Of a stretch of 64,000 bases of DNA, positions 1 to 9,422 are shown piece after piece (positions within the stretch are counted from its first letter, which is position 1; the number at the start of each line of letters is the position of its first letter). A model generated the notes under the pieces. The model had not been told where the DNA came from and did not search any database. It worked only from the letters and a program-made list of their open reading frames with translations. The translations under genes were made by a program, and so were the position numbers. Source of the stretch: Pseudomonas sputi (GTDB taxonomy: Bacteria > Pseudomonadota > Gammaproteobacteria > Pseudomonadales > Pseudomonadaceae); the NCBI RefSeq assembly GCF_021603585.1, contig NZ_BQHI01000003.1, forward strand, positions 310,001-374,000, written 5' to 3'.

Positions 1-681
1 CACCCACAGAATCGTCTGGATATCCCGCAGTCCGCCGGGCGAGCCTTTGACGTTGGGTTCCAGGTTGTATTCGGTGTCGTTGTACTTGTGGTGGCGAGCC
101 TTCTGCTCGGCGCGCTTGGCCAGGAAGAACTCCTTGCTCGGCCACATGTGCGCGGTGCTGGTGACGTCGAGCATGCGCTGGCGCAAGCGTTCGGGGCCGC
201 AGATGGTGCGGCTTTCCATCAGGTTGGTGACCACCGTCAGGTCGGCACGGGCCTCTTCGGCGCACTCGTCGACCGAGCGAACGCTCTGACCGACTTCCAG
301 GCCGATGTCCCACAGCAGCGTCAGAAAACGCTCGATGGAATCACGGAATATTTCGTGGTCGGCGCTGTCCAGCAGGATCAACAGGTCGATGTCGGAATAG
401 GGGTGCAATTCGCCGCGACCGTAGCCGCCGACCGCGACCAGCGCGATGTCGGCGTCTTCGCTCCAGTCGAACTGTTCCCAGGCCTTTTGCAGGATGTTGT
501 CGACGAACCAGGCCCGGTCTTCGATCAGTCGCCGGATATCACGACCGGCGCGAAAGCGCGCATCGAGCACTTCGCGGGCCTGGCGAATCGCCTTCTTGAA
601 CGCCGCGATGGGACTCGCTTTCAGGGCCAGTTCAGCCTGGAACTGGCCGCGGTCGAAGAGTTCGGGATCCACCTGCGGCAT
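1..681 (-). CDS. glnD: PII uridylyltransferase / uridylyl-removing enzyme, N-terminal part (partial)
   Basis: This is the bifunctional nitrogen sensor that uridylylates and deuridylylates PII proteins according to glutamine level. Only the first 227 codons lie in the window; the gene runs off the left edge. It starts with [12 protein letters not shown] at 681, and the nucleotidyltransferase core reads [17 protein letters not shown] near residues 84-100, with the metal-binding DID pair. The following stretch ([12 protein letters not shown], then [13 protein letters not shown]-like residues) is typical of GlnD. A 40-base gap separates it from the map stop codon, so the two minus-strand genes are probably co-transcribed, as is usual in Pseudomonas. 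The HD and ACT domains lie outside the window. Confidence 0.95.
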   Translation of the reverse strand, partial: MPQVDPELFDRGQFQAELALKASPIAAFKKAIRQAREVLDARFRAGRDIRRLIEDRAWFVDNILQKAWEQFDWSEDADIALVAVGGYGRGELHPYSDIDLLILLDSADHEIFRDSIERFLTLLWDIGLEVGQSVRSVDECAEEARADLTVVTNLMESRTICGPERLRQRMLDVTSTAHMWPSKEFFLAKRAEQKARHHKYNDTEYNLEPNVKGSPGGLRDIQTILWV

Positions 682-721
682 CGATTGGCTTTCCTTCTAT
701 AGGCTGGGAACGGTGTGGGGA

Positions 722-1504
722 TCAGGCCGAGATGCGCGGGATCGTGTCGTCGCTGCGCAGGGTGAAAATCTCGTAGCCGGTCTCGGTGACAAGCAAAGTG
801 TGTTCCCACTGTGCCGACAGCTTGCGATCCTTGGTGATCGCGGTCCAGCCGTCGCCCAGTACTTTGGTGTCGGCCTTGCCCTGGTTGATCATCGGCTCGA
901 TGGTGAAGGTCATGCCGGCCTTCAGTTCCATGCCGGTGCCGGCACGGCCGTAGTGCAGGATCTGCGGCTCTTCGTGGAAGACCTTGCCGATGCCGTGGCC
1001 GCAGAACTCGCGAACCACCGAGAAACCGTTCTTTTCCGCGTGCTTCTGGATGATTTCGCCGATGTCACCGAGGCGGCAGCCAGGTTTGACGATTTCGATC
1101 GCCTTGTACATGCATTCCTGGGTGACCTGCGACAGGCGCTCGGCCCAGACCGGCACGGTGCCGACGTGGAACATGCGGCTGGTGTCGCCGTGGTAGCCGT
1201 CCTTGATCACCGTAACGTCGATGTTCAGGGTGTCGCCGTTTTTCAACGGTTTGTCGTTCGGAATGCCGTGGCAGACCACGTGGTTGATCGAGGTGCAGAT
1301 CGACTTCGGGTAGCCCTTGTAGTTGAGCGGGGCGGGGATGGCCTGTTGCACGTTGACAATGTAGTCGTGGCAGATCTGGTTCAGTTCATCGGTGGTCACG
1401 CCCGGCTTGACGTGCTCGGCAATCATTTCCAGCACATCGGCGGCCAGTTTGCCGGCGACACGCATGCCAGCGATGTCCTCGGGGGTTTTGAGGGTGACGG
1501 TCAT
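722..1504 (-). CDS. map: Methionine aminopeptidase, type I
   Basis: This cytosolic metalloprotease removes the initiator methionine from new proteins. The 260-residue protein starts MTVTLKTPEDIAGMR at 1504; an in-frame extension upstream to 1825 exists but has no family similarity and crosses the rpsB promoter. The metal ligands are visible as NIDVTVIKDGYHGDTS (two Asp), GHGIGKVFHEEP (His), and TIEPM and WEHT (two Glu). Length and motif order match type Ia enzymes. It is transcribed divergently from rpsB and lies just upstream of glnD on the same strand, so its promoter must lie in the 374-base spacer shared with rpsB. Confidence 0.97.
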   Translation of the reverse strand: MTVTLKTPEDIAGMRVAGKLAADVLEMIAEHVKPGVTTDELNQICHDYIVNVQQAIPAPLNYKGYPKSICTSINHVVCHGIPNDKPLKNGDTLNIDVTVIKDGYHGDTSRMFHVGTVPVWAERLSQVTQECMYKAIEIVKPGCRLGDIGEIIQKHAEKNGFSVVREFCGHGIGKVFHEEPQILHYGRAGTGMELKAGMTFTIEPMINQGKADTKVLGDGWTAITKDRKLSAQWEHTLLVTETGYEIFTLRSDDTIPRISA

Positions 1505-1708
1505 ACAGGCTCTCTCTGCGCTCGACGGCGCTTGCTGATACGAACAGGGGCGCGGCTGTTGATTTTGCGGCCCCGAAAAACGCGATTCTAACAGACCAAA
1601 GGCGCAAAACCGCGCCTGCGTGCATCGCTTCTCTCTATACAATGCGGTGCATCGTCCCGATTCCAAGGGGCTGGCGCGCATGTCCCTGAGGCGATTGCAG
1701 ATTCCGGG

Positions 1709-1739
1709 TTCCGTTTGCGTCGTCCCTGTGGTATAAAAT
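1709..1739 (+). promoter_or_regulatory. rpsB-tsf promoter with extended -10
   Basis: The -10 element TATAAAAT (1732-1739) is preceded directly by TGTGG, forming an extended -10. A weak -35 TTCCGT (1709-1714) sits 17 bases upstream. From memory of published work on rpsB, an extended -10 of this form is conserved across gammaproteobacterial rpsB promoters. Confidence 0.75.
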
Positions 1740-1744
1740 GCGCC

Positions 1745-1878
1745 GCTTTCCGGGGATAGCTCCGGGAGCATTAACCCACACACGTGTCGACACGATGGCC
1801 TGGGTGCCTTTGATCCTCGGATCAATGGTTGGTCATTGGGATACGTGGAGGCCCAACCCGACTTATCAAGGAACTATC
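1745..1878 (+). promoter_or_regulatory. rpsB 5' leader, probable S2 autoregulatory RNA element
   Basis: The spacer between map and rpsB is 374 bases long, and about 130 bases of it are transcribed ahead of the rpsB start. The beginning CCGGGGATAGCTCCGGG can fold as a short hairpin, and later GGCCTGGGTGCC and GATCCTCGGATC form further small inverted repeats. In E. coli and relatives S2 represses its own operon through the leader, so the same role is inferred here from position only. Its left part (1505-1700) must also hold the map promoter, which I cannot pinpoint. Confidence 0.5.
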
Positions 1879-2616
1879 ATGTCCCAAGTCAACATGCGCG
1901 ATATGCTGAAGGCCGGTGTGCACTTCGGTCACCAAACCCGTTACTGGAATCCGAAAATGGGCAAGTACATTTTCGGCGCGCGTAACAAGATTCACATCAT
2001 CAACCTTGAAAAAACCCTGCCAATGTTCAACGAAGCTCTGACTTTCGTAGAGCGTCTGGCCCAGGGCAAAAACAAGATTCTGTTCGTCGGCACCAAGCGC
2101 TCCGCTGGCAAGATCGTTGCTGAAGAAGCAGCACGTTGCGGTTCGCCGTACGTCGATCACCGCTGGTTGGGCGGCATGCTAACCAACTTCAAGACCATCC
2201 GTGCTTCCATCAAGCGTCTGCGTGACCTTGAAGTACAAGCCGAAGACGGTACTTTCGCCAAGCTGACCAAGAAAGAAGCGCTGATGCGCACTCGTGATCT
2301 TGAGAAGCTGGATCGCTCCCTGGGCGGCATCAAGGACATGGGCGGTCTGCCAGACGCACTGTTCGTGATCGACGTTGACCACGAGCGCATCGCGATCACC
2401 GAAGCCAACAAGCTGGGCATCCCGGTCATCGGCGTTGTCGATACCAACAGTAGCCCGGAAGGCGTTGACTACATCATCCCAGGCAACGATGACGCAATCC
2501 GCGCTATCCAACTGTACATGGGCTCGATGGCTGACGCAGTGATCCGCGGTCGCAACAACGTTGCTGGCGGCACTGTAGAATTCGCAGCTGAAGAAACTCA
2601 GGCTGCAGCTGAGTAA
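1879..2616 (+). CDS. rpsB: 30S ribosomal protein S2
   Basis: S2 is a structural protein of the small ribosomal subunit needed for docking of S1. The 245-residue protein begins [28 protein letters not shown], which is the family signature. The start at 1879 is fixed by an AAGGA Shine-Dalgarno sequence at 1867-1871; an in-frame upstream start at 1738 lies inside the promoter and is rejected. It heads the rpsB-tsf unit, and a strong hairpin terminator follows the stop codon, so tsf is likely reached by partial read-through or by its own promoter. Confidence 0.98.
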   Translation: MSQVNMRDMLKAGVHFGHQTRYWNPKMGKYIFGARNKIHIINLEKTLPMFNEALTFVERLAQGKNKILFVGTKRSAGKIVAEEAARCGSPYVDHRWLGGMLTNFKTIRASIKRLRDLEVQAEDGTFAKLTKKEALMRTRDLEKLDRSLGGIKDMGGLPDALFVIDVDHERIAITEANKLGIPVIGVVDTNSSPEGVDYIIPGNDDAIRAIQLYMGSMADAVIRGRNNVAGGTVEFAAEETQAAAE

Positions 2617-2642
2617 TTGACGCCCTGGCGTTGACTCAGTAA

Positions 2643-2671
2643 GCAAAAAGGGGGCTTGGCCCCCTTTTTGC
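2643..2671 (+). terminator. Intrinsic terminator / attenuator between rpsB and tsf
   Basis: A perfect 13-base-pair stem (GCAAAAAGGGGGC with GCCCCCTTTTTGC) with a TTG loop and a T run in its right arm follows rpsB. It probably sets the ratio of rpsB to tsf transcript. Confidence 0.85.
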
Positions 2672-2806
2672 CACCTCGAAAACCATTTGTCGGCAGCGCA
2701 GCTACAGCAGCTGTAACGTGCAGCGGCTACAAGGTGGTTCGGGAAGAATTGAACGCCCGTTCGATCGGGTGGAATGGTTGAAAACCTATCCAAGAGGAAT
2801 TTGAAA

Positions 2807-3670
2807 ATGGCAGCAATTACTGCAGCGTTGGTCAAAGAACTGCGCGAGCGTACCGGCGAAGGCATGATGGATTGCAAGAAAGCCCTGGAAAAGGCTGGCG
2901 GCGACATCGAAAAAGCCATTGATGACATGCGTGCTTCGGGCGCCATCAAGGCTGCCAAGAAAGCTGGCAACGTTGCCGCTGAAGGCGCTATCGCCATCAA
3001 GGACGACGGCAAGGCCGCCGTTCTGATCGAAGTCAACTCGCAGACCGACTTCCTGGCTCTGCAGGACGACTTCAAAAACTTCGTTGCTGCCAGCGTTGAC
3101 AAAGCATTCGCTGACAAGCTGACCGACGCAGCTCCGCTGATCGCTTCTCAAGAAGCCGCTCGCGAAGCACTGGTTGCCAAAGTCGGCGAGAACGTCAACA
3201 TCCGTCGCCTGGTGCGCGTAGAAGGCGACGTAGTCGGCACCTACCTGCACGGCAACAAGATCGGTGTTGCTGTTGTCCTGAAAGGCGGTGACGTCGAGCT
3301 GGCCAAAGACATCGCGATGCACGTTGCTGCAAGCAACCCTGAGTTCCTGCTGCCTTCGCAAGTCTCCGCGGAAGCGATCGAGCGTGAAAAGGCTGTGTTC
3401 CTGCAGCTGAACGAAGAAAAAATCAAAGGCAAGCCAGAAAACATTGTTGAGAACATGGTCAAGGGCCGTATCAGCAAGTTCCTGGCGGAAGCGAGCCTGG
3501 TTGAGCAGGCGTTCGTCAAGAACCCTGAAATCAAGGTTGGCGAGCTGGCCAAGAAAGGCGGCGCTGAAATCGTTTCCTTCACCTACTTCAAAGTAGGCGA
3601 AGGCATCGAGAAGCCGGTCGACAACTTCGCTGAAGAAGTTGCTGCCCAGCTGGCTGCCGCCAAGCAATAA
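2807..3670 (+). CDS. tsf: Elongation factor Ts
   Basis: EF-Ts is the guanine nucleotide exchange factor for EF-Tu. The 287-residue protein begins MAAITAALVKELRERTGEG, followed by MMDCKKAL, the classic N-terminal UBA-like domain, and contains the EVNSQTDF motif near residue 77. The start at 2807 is preceded by AAGAGGA at 2792-2798 with good spacing; an in-frame start 33 bases upstream has no ribosome-binding site. It lies 190 bases after rpsB behind the intercistronic terminator and ends before another hairpin. Confidence 0.98.
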   Translation: MAAITAALVKELRERTGEGMMDCKKALEKAGGDIEKAIDDMRASGAIKAAKKAGNVAAEGAIAIKDDGKAAVLIEVNSQTDFLALQDDFKNFVAASVDKAFADKLTDAAPLIASQEAAREALVAKVGENVNIRRLVRVEGDVVGTYLHGNKIGVAVVLKGGDVELAKDIAMHVAASNPEFLLPSQVSAEAIEREKAVFLQLNEEKIKGKPENIVENMVKGRISKFLAEASLVEQAFVKNPEIKVGELAKKGGAEIVSFTYFKVGEGIEKPVDNFAEEVAAQLAAAKQ

Positions 3671-3693
3671 GACGGTTTTTCAACTGTCGCCCT

Positions 3694-3728
3694 AAAGAGG
3701 CTGCCCGCTCACGCGCGCAGCCTCTTTT
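3694..3728 (+). terminator. Intrinsic terminator after tsf
   Basis: An 11-base-pair inverted repeat (AAAGAGGCTGC paired with GCAGCCTCTTT) ends in TTTT, 24 bases after the tsf stop. Confidence 0.75.
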
Positions 3729-3881
3729 CAGATAGGGTTATCAATTTTTAATTGGTTTCCCCTTGGAACTGACTTACAAAGCCATGTTCCGATGGCGCTG
3801 AAGCAGCGCCAAGCTAGAGTGAACGCCAGCTGTAAACAGCTCGCAAAGAATTTTTAAAATACGCCGCAGGAGAGATTCGCA

Positions 3882-4625
3882 ATGGCTCAGCAGGGCAGTG
3901 GTTATCAGGCTCGCTATAAACGCATTCTACTCAAGCTTAGCGGCGAGGCCCTGATGGGCTCGGAAGAGTTCGGGATCGATCCGAAAGTGCTGGATCGCAT
4001 GGCGCTGGAAGTCGGCCAACTGGTCGGTATCGGCGTTCAGGTCGGCCTGGTGATCGGCGGTGGCAACCTGTTCCGCGGTGAGGCACTGAGCAAGGCCGGC
4101 ATGGATCGGGTCACCGGCGACCACATGGGCATGCTGGCTACTGTGATGAACGCCCTGGCCATGCGCGACGCGCTGGAACGTGCCAATATCTCCGCCATCG
4201 TGATGTCGGCCATCTCCATGGTCGGTGTGACCGATCACTATGACCGTCGCAAGGCCATGCGCCACCTGAACTCCAAGGACGTGGTGATTTTCGCGGCCGG
4301 CACCGGCAATCCGTTCTTTACCACGGATTCGGCAGCCTGCCTGCGCGCCATTGAAATCGACGCCGATGTCGTGCTCAAGGCGACCAAGGTCGATGGTGTC
4401 TACACCGCTGACCCGTTCAAAGACCCGCATGCCGAGAAGTTCGATCATCTGACATACGATGAAGTACTGGATCGCAAGCTGGGTGTAATGGATCTGACGG
4501 CCATCTGCCTGTGCCGCGATCACAAGATGCCGCTGCGCGTATTTAACATGAACAAGCCGGGCGCCCTGCTGAACATCGTGCATGGTGGCGCTGAAGGCAC
4601 TCTGATCGAGGAAGTCCAGCAATGA
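3882..4625 (+). CDS. pyrH: UMP kinase
   Basis: This enzyme phosphorylates UMP to UDP in pyrimidine nucleotide synthesis and is feedback-controlled by UTP and GTP in the family. The 247-residue amino-acid-kinase-fold protein shows [13 protein letters not shown] at residues 14-26, [10 protein letters not shown] near 60, and the nucleotide-binding stretch [16 protein letters not shown] near 165-180. CAGGAGA at 3867-3873 is the ribosome-binding site. Its stop codon overlaps the frr start (ATGA), implying translational coupling with ribosome recycling factor, an arrangement kept across Pseudomonas. Confidence 0.97.
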
Positions 4626-5179
4626 TCAACGAAATCAAGAAAGATGCCAAAGAGCGCATGACGAAGTCCGTCGAGTCCCTGGCTCACAACTTCGGTCGTA
4701 TCCGCACTGGTCAGGCGCACCCAAGCATCCTGGAAGGCGTAATGGTGCCTTACTACGGCGCAGACACCCCGATCAAACAAGTGGCCAACATCACCGTCAA
4801 GGACGCCCGTACCCTGCAAGTCGTTGCGTTCGAGCGCAACATGCTGGGTGCCGTCGACAAGGCCATCGGCAGTGCAGGTCTGAATCTGAACCCTACCAAC
4901 CTGGGTGAACTGCTGCTGATCAGCATGCCAGCCCTGACCGAAGAAACCCGTCGTGGTTTCACCAAGCAGGCGCGTGACGTAGCAGAAGACGCCCGTGTTG
5001 CCGTGCGCAACATCCGTCGTGATGCCAACAGCTCGCTGAGGGATCTGGTCAAGGAAAAGGAAATCAGCGAAGACGAAGAACGTCGTGCCGCGGGCGAGAT
5101 CGACGATCTGACCAAGAAGTTCGTGGCTGAAATCGACGCCAAGCTGGCTGAGAAAGAAAAAGACCTGATGGCCGTATAA
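4622..5179 (+). CDS. frr: Ribosome recycling factor
   Basis: With EF-G, this factor splits post-termination ribosomes. The protein is 185 residues, the standard length, with the charged three-helix signature [15 protein letters not shown] near residues 125-140 and [18 protein letters not shown] near the C-terminus. It begins inside the pyrH stop codon (ATGA overlap) and is followed 14 bases later by uppS, so pyrH-frr-uppS-cdsA-dxr reads as one tightly packed operon. Confidence 0.98.
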
Positions 5180-5193
5180 GGGTCGAGCTTTAA

Positions 5194-5949
5194 ATGGACA
5201 AGACCAAGCAGACTGCGCCGTCCACGGTGCCGCGCCATGTCGCGATCATCATGGATGGCAACAATCGCTGGGCGAAAAAACGCTTTATGCCGGGTGTCGC
5301 CGGGCATAAGGCGGGCGTGGACGCTGTGCGGGCGGTGATCGAGGTGTGCGCCGAGGCCAGGGTCGAAGTGCTGACCCTGTTCGCTTTTTCCAGTGAAAAC
5401 TGGCAGCGCCCGGCCGATGAAGTCAGCGCCTTGATGGACCTGTTCTTCAAGGCATTGCGTCGCGAGGCCAAGCGCCTGAACGACAACAATATCAGTCTGC
5501 GCATCATTGGAGACCGTACGCGGTTTCATCCGGAACTTCAGGCTGCCATGCGTGAAGCGGAAGCGATGACCGCCGGTGCCAACCGATTCATCCTGCAAAT
5601 CGCTGCCAACTACGGCGGTCAGTGGGATATTGCGCAAGCGGCGCAGCGTCTGGCGCGTGAGGTTCAGGCCGGTCATCTGCGGCCGGAAGACATCACCCCG
5701 GATCTGCTGCAGACCTGTCTGGTCACCGGTGATCTGCCGTTACCCGACTTGTGCATTCGCACCGGTGGCGAGCACCGCATCAGCAACTTCCTTTTGTGGC
5801 AGTTGGCTTATGCCGAGTTGTACTTCTCCGACCTGTTCTGGCCGGACTTCAAACACGAAGCCATGCGCAATGCGCTGGCCGATTTCGCTTTGCGCCAGCG
5901 TCGCTTCGGTAAAACGAGCGAGCAGGTCGAAGCTGGAGCCCGGGTTTAA
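5194..5949 (+). CDS. uppS: Undecaprenyl diphosphate synthase
   Basis: This cis-prenyltransferase condenses eight isopentenyl diphosphates onto farnesyl diphosphate to make the C55 lipid carrier for peptidoglycan and O-antigen. The 251-residue protein has HVAIIMDGNNRWA near residues 15-27, with the catalytic Asp at 21, and the C-terminal signatures DLCIRTGGEHRISNFLLWQ and FTDLFWPDF-like YFSDLFWPDF. Its TAA shares a base with the cdsA ATG (TAATG), indicating coupled translation with the next membrane-lipid gene. Confidence 0.97.
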   Translation: MDKTKQTAPSTVPRHVAIIMDGNNRWAKKRFMPGVAGHKAGVDAVRAVIEVCAEARVEVLTLFAFSSENWQRPADEVSALMDLFFKALRREAKRLNDNNISLRIIGDRTRFHPELQAAMREAEAMTAGANRFILQIAANYGGQWDIAQAAQRLAREVQAGHLRPEDITPDLLQTCLVTGDLPLPDLCIRTGGEHRISNFLLWQLAYAELYFSDLFWPDFKHEAMRNALADFALRQRRFGKTSEQVEAGARV

Positions 5950-6755
5950 TGCTTAAACAACGCATCATCACTGCACTGATTCTGTTGCCGATCGCCTTGG
6001 GCGGTTTTTTCCTGCTCGAAGGTTCCGGTTTTGCCCTGTTCATCGGGCTGGTCGTGAGTCTGGGGGCCTGGGAGTGGGCGCGTCTGGCCGGCTTCACCGC
6101 GCAGGCATTCCGTGTCAGCTACGCGGCGGTGGTCGCGCTGATGCTGTTCGTCATGTACATCCTGCCGGGGCTGGCGCCATGGGTATTGGGTGCGTCGGTG
6201 ATCTGGTGGGTGCTGGCGACCTGGCTGGTGCTGACGTACCCGCGCTCCAGCGAGCATTGGTCCAGCGCCGCCGCCAAGCTGGTGATCGGTCTGCTGATTC
6301 TGTTGCCGGCCTGGCAAGGGCTGGTGCTGATCAAGCAGTACCCGCTCGGTAACTGGCTCATCATGGCGGTGATGGTGCTGGTCTGGGGTGCTGACATCGG
6401 CGCGTATTTCTCCGGTCGTGCGTTCGGCAAGCGCAAACTGGCGCCGCAAGTCAGTCCCGGCAAAAGCTGGGAGGGCGTGTATGGCGGTCTGGCGTTAAGC
6501 CTGGTCATCACCACGTTGGTCGCGCTGTTCCGTGACTGGACGGTGGCGCAACTGTTCAAGGGCTTGATCGGTGCTGCGGTGATTGTCTTCATCTCGGTGG
6601 TGGGTGATCTGACCGAAAGCATGTTCAAGCGTCAGTCCGGCATCAAGGACAGCAGTAACCTCTTGCCCGGCCACGGTGGCGTGCTGGATCGCATCGACAG
6701 CCTGACAGCTGCGATCCCGGTCTTTGCGGTGTTGTTGTGGATGGCGGCATCGTGA
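5949..6755 (+). CDS. cdsA: Phosphatidate cytidylyltransferase (CDP-diglyceride synthase)
   Basis: This inner-membrane enzyme converts phosphatidate and CTP to CDP-diacylglycerol, the precursor of all phospholipids. The 268-residue protein has about eight hydrophobic segments and the family signature [20 protein letters not shown] followed by GVLDRIDS near residues 220-248. Its start overlaps the uppS stop, and its own TGA overlaps the GTG start of dxr, so it is embedded in the operon. Confidence 0.97.
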   Translation: MLKQRIITALILLPIALGGFFLLEGSGFALFIGLVVSLGAWEWARLAGFTAQAFRVSYAAVVALMLFVMYILPGLAPWVLGASVIWWVLATWLVLTYPRSSEHWSSAAAKLVIGLLILLPAWQGLVLIKQYPLGNWLIMAVMVLVWGADIGAYFSGRAFGKRKLAPQVSPGKSWEGVYGGLALSLVITTLVALFRDWTVAQLFKGLIGAAVIVFISVVGDLTESMFKRQSGIKDSSNLLPGHGGVLDRIDSLTAAIPVFAVLLWMAAS

Positions 6756-7942
6756 GTCGCCCGCAGCAGATTACCGTCCTGGGCGCGACCGGTTCGATCG
6801 GTCTGAGCACTCTGGATGTCATCGCCCGGCATCCGGAGCGTTATCAGGCTTTCGCCCTGAGCGGTTTTACCCGTCTGAGCGAACTGTTTGCCCTGTGTGT
6901 CCGTCATCTTCCTAAATATGCAGTAGTGCCGGAGGCCGGCGCCGCTCGCAACCTGCAGGACGATTTACGAGCCGCGGGCCTGCCGACGCAGGTGCTGGTC
7001 GGTGAAGAAGGATTGTGTCAGGTCGCTGCGGCACCCGAGGTGGATGCCGTCATGGCCGCCATCGTCGGCGCTGCCGGCCTGCGCCCGACTCTCGCGGCAG
7101 TCGAGGCGGGCAAGAAGATTCTTCTGGCCAACAAGGAAGCGCTGGTCATGTCCGGCGCCTTGTTCATGCAGGCCGTGCGCAAGAGTGGTTCGGTCCTGTT
7201 GCCGATCGACAGTGAACACAACGCGATTTTCCAGTGCATGCCGCAGGACTTTGCTCGCGGGTTGAGCAACGTTGGAGTTCGTCGGATTTTGCTCACGGCC
7301 TCCGGTGGCCCGTTCCGACAGACGCCGATGGCCGAGCTGGCGCATGTTTCACCCGATCAGGCCTGCGCACACCCGAACTGGTCCATGGGGCGCAAGATTT
7401 CGGTGGATTCGGCCAGCATGATGAACAAGGGGCTCGAATTGATCGAGGCCTGCTGGTTGTTCGATGCCAAACCTTCGCAAGTCGAAGTGGTGATTCATCC
7501 GCAGAGTGTGATTCATTCGCTGGTCGATTATGTGGACGGGTCGGTGCTGGCGCAGTTGGGCAATCCCGACATGCGCACACCGATTGCCAATGCATTGGCC
7601 TGGCCCGAGCGCATTGACTCGGGCGTGGCGCCGCTGGATCTGTTCGCTGTGGCGCGCCTGGATTTCGAAGCGCCCGACGAAGAGCGTTTCCCGTGCCTGC
7701 GTCTGGCACGGCAGGCTGCCGAGGCGGGAAACAGTGCCCCGGCCATGCTCAACGCGGCGAATGAAGTGGCGGTTGCCGCGTTTCTCGACGGACGGGTTCG
7801 CTACCTGGAAATCGCGAGTATCATCGAGGAAGTCTTGAATCTCGAGCCTGTGGTGGCACTGGATGATCTCGATGCGGTGTTCGCCGCTGATGCAACCGCC
7901 CGGGCATTGGCCGGGCAGTGGTTGAGTCGTCAAGGCCGCTAG
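6752..7942 (+). CDS. dxr: 1-deoxy-D-xylulose 5-phosphate reductoisomerase
   Basis: This NADPH enzyme makes 2-C-methyl-D-erythritol 4-phosphate, the second step of the MEP isoprenoid pathway; ispD and ispF of the same pathway lie further along this window. The 396-residue protein shows the NADPH-binding [10 protein letters not shown] near residue 10, [19 protein letters not shown], and the flexible-loop region [19 protein letters not shown]. The GTG at 6752 (GTGA overlap with the cdsA stop) gives the conserved N-terminus [11 protein letters not shown]; an in-frame GTG at 6737 would add five residues and is less likely. Confidence 0.97.
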   Translation: MSRPQQITVLGATGSIGLSTLDVIARHPERYQAFALSGFTRLSELFALCVRHLPKYAVVPEAGAARNLQDDLRAAGLPTQVLVGEEGLCQVAAAPEVDAVMAAIVGAAGLRPTLAAVEAGKKILLANKEALVMSGALFMQAVRKSGSVLLPIDSEHNAIFQCMPQDFARGLSNVGVRRILLTASGGPFRQTPMAELAHVSPDQACAHPNWSMGRKISVDSASMMNKGLELIEACWLFDAKPSQVEVVIHPQSVIHSLVDYVDGSVLAQLGNPDMRTPIANALAWPERIDSGVAPLDLFAVARLDFEAPDEERFPCLRLARQAAEAGNSAPAMLNAANEVAVAAFLDGRVRYLEIASIIEEVLNLEPVVALDDLDAVFAADATARALAGQWLSRQGR

Positions 7943-7995
7943 GTCTTGCAATACATGGCTTCACGCGGCACTGGACAGGATTGCGGAGAAAGTAG

Positions 7996-9348
7996 ATGAG
8001 CGCGCTCTATATGATTGCCGGCACCCTGATCGCTTTGGGTGTGCTGGTCACCTTTCACGAATTCGGCCACTTCTGGGTCGCGCGTCGCTGTGGCGTCAAG
8101 GTTCTGCGTTTCTCCGTGGGCTTCGGCATGCCGCTGCTGCGCTGGCACGACAAGCAGGGTACCGAGTTCGTGGTGGCGGCCATTCCGTTGGGTGGCTACG
8201 TCAAGATGCTCGATGAGCGAGAAGGTGAAGTGCCGGCCGATCAGCTTCATCAGTCATTCAATCGCAAGTCCGTGCGTCAGCGCATCGCCATCGTCGCGGC
8301 GGGTCCTGTGGCCAACTTCCTGCTCGCGCTGGTGTTCTTCTGGGTGCTGGCCATGCTCGGCAGCGAGCAGATTCGCCCGGTGATCGGCTCGGTGGAGTCC
8401 GGCAGCATCGCCGCGACCGCAGGGCTGAGCGCCGGTCAGGAAATCGTCGCGATCGACGGTGAGCCGACCTCGGGTTGGGCAGCGGTCAATTTGCAGCTGG
8501 TGCGGCGTCTGGGGGAAAGTGGTTCCTTGCAGGTACTGGTGCGTGAGCAGGGCTCTACGGCTGACTCGCCTCGTGAGCTGGCGCTCGATAAATGGCTCAA
8601 GGGGGCTGACGAGCCGGATCCGATTCGCTCCCTCGGTATTCGCCCTTGGCGCCCGGCATTGCCGCCGGTGCTGGCCGAACTTGATCCGAAAGGCCCGGCC
8701 CAGACAGCCGGGCTGAAAACCGGTGATCGTCTGTTGACACTGGATGGCAAGGCGCTGGACGACTGGCAGCAGGTGGTGGACACCGTTCGTACGCGTCCTG
8801 ATACCAAAATCGTGCTGCGCGTCGAGCGCGACGGTGTTCAAATCGACGTCCCTGTGACATTGGCTGCGCGTGGCGATAAAAAGTCGCCAAGCGGTTACCT
8901 GGGGGCAGGTGTCAAGGCTGTCGACTGGCCGCCGGAGATGATTCGCGAGGTCAGTTACGGGCCTTTGGCGGCTATTGGCGAGGGCGCCCGTCGTACCTGG
9001 ACCATGAGCGTCCTGACGCTGGATTCACTGAAGAAAATGCTCTTCGGCGAGCTCTCGGTAAAAAACTTGAGTGGACCGATAACCATTGCTAAAGTGGCGG
9101 GCGCTTCTGCCCAGTCGGGCGTCGCTGATTTCCTGAATTTCCTTGCTTATCTGAGTATTAGCCTGGGGGTTCTGAATTTGCTGCCCATTCCTGTACTGGA
9201 TGGGGGGCATTTGTTGTTTTATCTGATCGAGTGGGCGCGTGGTCGTCCCTTGTCGGATCGGGTGCAAGGTTGGGGGATACAGATCGGTATCAGCTTGGTG
9301 GTCGGAGTGATGTTGCTTGCTCTGGTCAACGATCTGGGTCGTCTGTAA
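7996..9348 (+). CDS. rseP: Site-2 protease RseP (regulated intramembrane protease)
   Basis: RseP cleaves anti-sigma factors inside the membrane, releasing the envelope-stress sigma factor (AlgU in Pseudomonas). The 450-residue protein has the zinc motif HEFGH at residues 21-25 within the first membrane helix, two periplasmic PDZ domains in the middle (SGSIAATAGLSAGQEI and KGPAQTAGLKTGDRL mark their starts), and the second active-site motif LDG at 401-403 in a C-terminal helix. The start at 7996 follows a GGAGAAAG ribosome-binding site. It is directly upstream of bamA, linking stress signalling to outer-membrane assembly. Confidence 0.97.
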   Translation: MSALYMIAGTLIALGVLVTFHEFGHFWVARRCGVKVLRFSVGFGMPLLRWHDKQGTEFVVAAIPLGGYVKMLDEREGEVPADQLHQSFNRKSVRQRIAIVAAGPVANFLLALVFFWVLAMLGSEQIRPVIGSVESGSIAATAGLSAGQEIVAIDGEPTSGWAAVNLQLVRRLGESGSLQVLVREQGSTADSPRELALDKWLKGADEPDPIRSLGIRPWRPALPPVLAELDPKGPAQTAGLKTGDRLLTLDGKALDDWQQVVDTVRTRPDTKIVLRVERDGVQIDVPVTLAARGDKKSPSGYLGAGVKAVDWPPEMIREVSYGPLAAIGEGARRTWTMSVLTLDSLKKMLFGELSVKNLSGPITIAKVAGASAQSGVADFLNFLAYLSISLGVLNLLPIPVLDGGHLLFYLIEWARGRPLSDRVQGWGIQIGISLVVGVMLLALVNDLGRL

Positions 9349-9422
9349 CGCTTCGCTGAATTGCGAATCTGCCGCATTTTGCGGCAGTTTGTTTATTGCC
9401 AGTTGGAATAAGAAAGGACTTC

